Origin: Magnetococcus sp. PR-3
GTDB lineage: Bacteria; Pseudomonadota; Magnetococcia; Magnetococcales; Magnetococcaceae
Length of the DNA stretch: 61,309 nt
Direction of reading: 5' to 3'
NCBI RefSeq assembly: GCF_036689865.1
Contig: NZ_JBAHUQ010000023.1
Span: 11,051 to 72,359, forward strand
The notes beneath the pieces were generated by a model. The model was given only the letters and a program-made list of their open reading frames with translations. It had not been told where the DNA came from and ran no database searches. Below, piece after piece: positions 60,362 through 61,309 of this stretch (its first letter is position 1; each line of letters opens with the position of its first letter). The position numbers were made by a program, and so were the translations under genes.

Positions 60362-61240
60362 ATGCCGGAACATCGTCGGGCATTGATGATGATGATTGTC
60401 AGTGGATTGCTGTTAAGTACCATGGGGTTGGTGGTGCGTGGCGTGGCGGAGGCCAACCAGGGGCAGATTGTCTTTTGGCGTGGTTTTTGGTCAGCGGTGG
60501 GGATGGGGTTTATCCTCTGGGTACAGAACCGGCCGCAAACCTGGCAACGCTTTACCGAGCTGGGGGGGGTAACCCTCTATGGGGGTGTTCTGGCTGGTCT
60601 GGCTTCCATGTGTTTTATTTTGGCCATGTTGCATACCACGGTGGCCAACGCCATGTTTACCATGAGTGCCCTGCCCATGTTTACCGCTCTACTGGCTTGG
60701 TTGTTCCTTAAAGAGTCTGTTGGGGCTGTGACGCTGTTGGCCATGTTCTTAGCCATGGGGGGCATTGGGTTGATGGTCTGGGATGGCCTGAGCGCAGGGG
60801 GGCTTTTGGGGAACCTGTTGGCGCTATTGGCCGCACTAAGTGCTGCGGGCTTTGTGGTGATACTTCGCCATGGGCGCCACCGTAATATGCTACCAACCCT
60901 GGTTATAGGGGCGCTATTCTCCATGGGGGTTGGTGGTGTGTTGGCGCAGGGTCAGTGGGTGATCTCCTGGTATGATCTGCTGTTATGTTTTTTGTTGGGT
61001 GGGGTGATCTCTGTGGGGGGGCATCTGCTCTTTATGTTGGCGTCTCGCGCTTTGACAGGGGTTGAGCTGACCCTGTTAACACTGATTGAGTTTGTGCTTG
61101 GCCCGGTGTGGGTCTGGATGTTGCTTTCAGAACAACCCTCCACCCTGACCTTGGTGGGGGGGAGTGTGGTGATGGTGTCGGTTATTGGCCAATCATGGTG
61201 GCGTGGTCAGGCCCTTAAGCGCCCGACAGCCTCTTTTTAA
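60362..61240 (+). CDS. EamA/DMT-family transporter
   Basis: 292 aa. A GGGGGCGGG stretch directly precedes the ATG. Ten hydrophobic spans in two halves are visible, for example MMMIVSGLLLSTMGLVVRG, QIVFWRGFWSAVGMGFIL, FTALLAWLFLKESV, LLALLAALSAAGFVVILRHG and LLTLIEFVLGPVWVWMLLSEQPS. The paired FWRG and FLKESV/LLSEQP signatures at equivalent places in each half are typical of the duplicated EamA (drug/metabolite transporter) fold. It should be an inner-membrane exporter of metabolites. Substrate unknown. Confidence 0.9.
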   Translation: MPEHRRALMMMIVSGLLLSTMGLVVRGVAEANQGQIVFWRGFWSAVGMGFILWVQNRPQTWQRFTELGGVTLYGGVLAGLASMCFILAMLHTTVANAMFTMSALPMFTALLAWLFLKESVGAVTLLAMFLAMGGIGLMVWDGLSAGGLLGNLLALLAALSAAGFVVILRHGRHRNMLPTLVIGALFSMGVGGVLAQGQWVISWYDLLLCFLLGGVISVGGHLLFMLASRALTGVELTLLTLIEFVLGPVWVWMLLSEQPSTLTLVGGSVVMVSVIGQSWWRGQALKRPTASF

Positions 61241-61249
61241 GGCTGTTTT
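61226..61249 (+). terminator. Probable intrinsic terminator after the EamA gene
   Basis: ACAGCC / GGCTGT (61226-61231 and 61241-61246) surround a TCTTTTTAA loop that includes the stop codon. TTTT follows. The short stem makes it weaker than the others. Confidence 0.55.
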
Positions 61250-61309
61250 GTCGCAGAGTATGGCGCTTTATCCATTCTTTAAGTGGGGGGCGGGTGGGAA
61301 AAAATGGTA

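Noticed and set aside
59924-60373. 149-aa minus-strand frame across the minisatellite
   Set aside because: Its Pro/Thr/His-rich sequence only mirrors the repeats, and it includes the rubredoxin terminator.

Overview
The window looks like a chromosomal segment of a marine or aquatic Gram-negative proteobacterium with roughly 55% G+C. Signal-peptide and lipobox proteins, cytochrome c', cytochrome b561, ZapE and several hybrid histidine kinases all point to Pseudomonadota. The mixture, together with a giant repeat protein, would suit a magnetococcus-like lineage, but nothing here proves the genus.

The left 34.7 kb is one uninterrupted minus-strand gene. It starts at 34705 and runs off the left edge, so at least 11,568 codons are visible and the C-terminus is missing. 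From N to C it has a FecR-like module without a signal peptide, then about 44 tandem dystroglycan/cadherin-like (CADG, 'putative Ig') repeats of about 100 aa. A block of other cadherin-type modules follows. Last comes a super-repeat of LamG-like lectin domains, cadherin-like spacers and FG-GAP/VCBS beta-propellers with a period of about 2.5-2.6 kb. In one super-repeat the FG-GAP propeller is replaced by an LVIVD-type propeller. It is most simply a giant secreted surface adhesin, probably exported by a type I system that would be encoded outside the window.

Divergent from it (35.05-38.35 kb) is a compact three-gene set: a lipoprotein with an EF-hand-like loop, a TPR protein fused to a CDP-glycerol glycerophosphotransferase-like (TagB/TagF) domain, and an IspD/TarI-family cytidylyltransferase. 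A CTP-dependent activating enzyme next to a polyol-phosphate transferase suggests a surface-decoration pathway, and its position suggests a link to the adhesin. This is the most interesting hypothesis here.

From 38.6 to 47.4 kb lie zapE, a thiamine-diphosphate acetolactate synthase-like enzyme, a periplasmic binding protein coupled to a hybrid histidine kinase, a non-coding stretch with four 77-bp tandem repeats, and a fused ADP-forming acyl/acetate-CoA ligase. Several units end in clear intrinsic terminators.

From 47.6 to 56.4 kb signalling dominates. There is a 1019-aa pseudo-kinase with REC and HPt domains, a cyclic-nucleotide-binding-domain protein, an MFS transporter, and a second binding-protein/hybrid-kinase pair on the minus strand. 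From 56.5 to 61.3 kb are a class I glutamine amidotransferase, a cytochrome c'/cytochrome b561 pair, a TM2/DUF3592-like membrane protein, a rubredoxin, a minisatellite array and an EamA-family transporter. No tRNA, rRNA, CRISPR array or insertion sequence was recognised.
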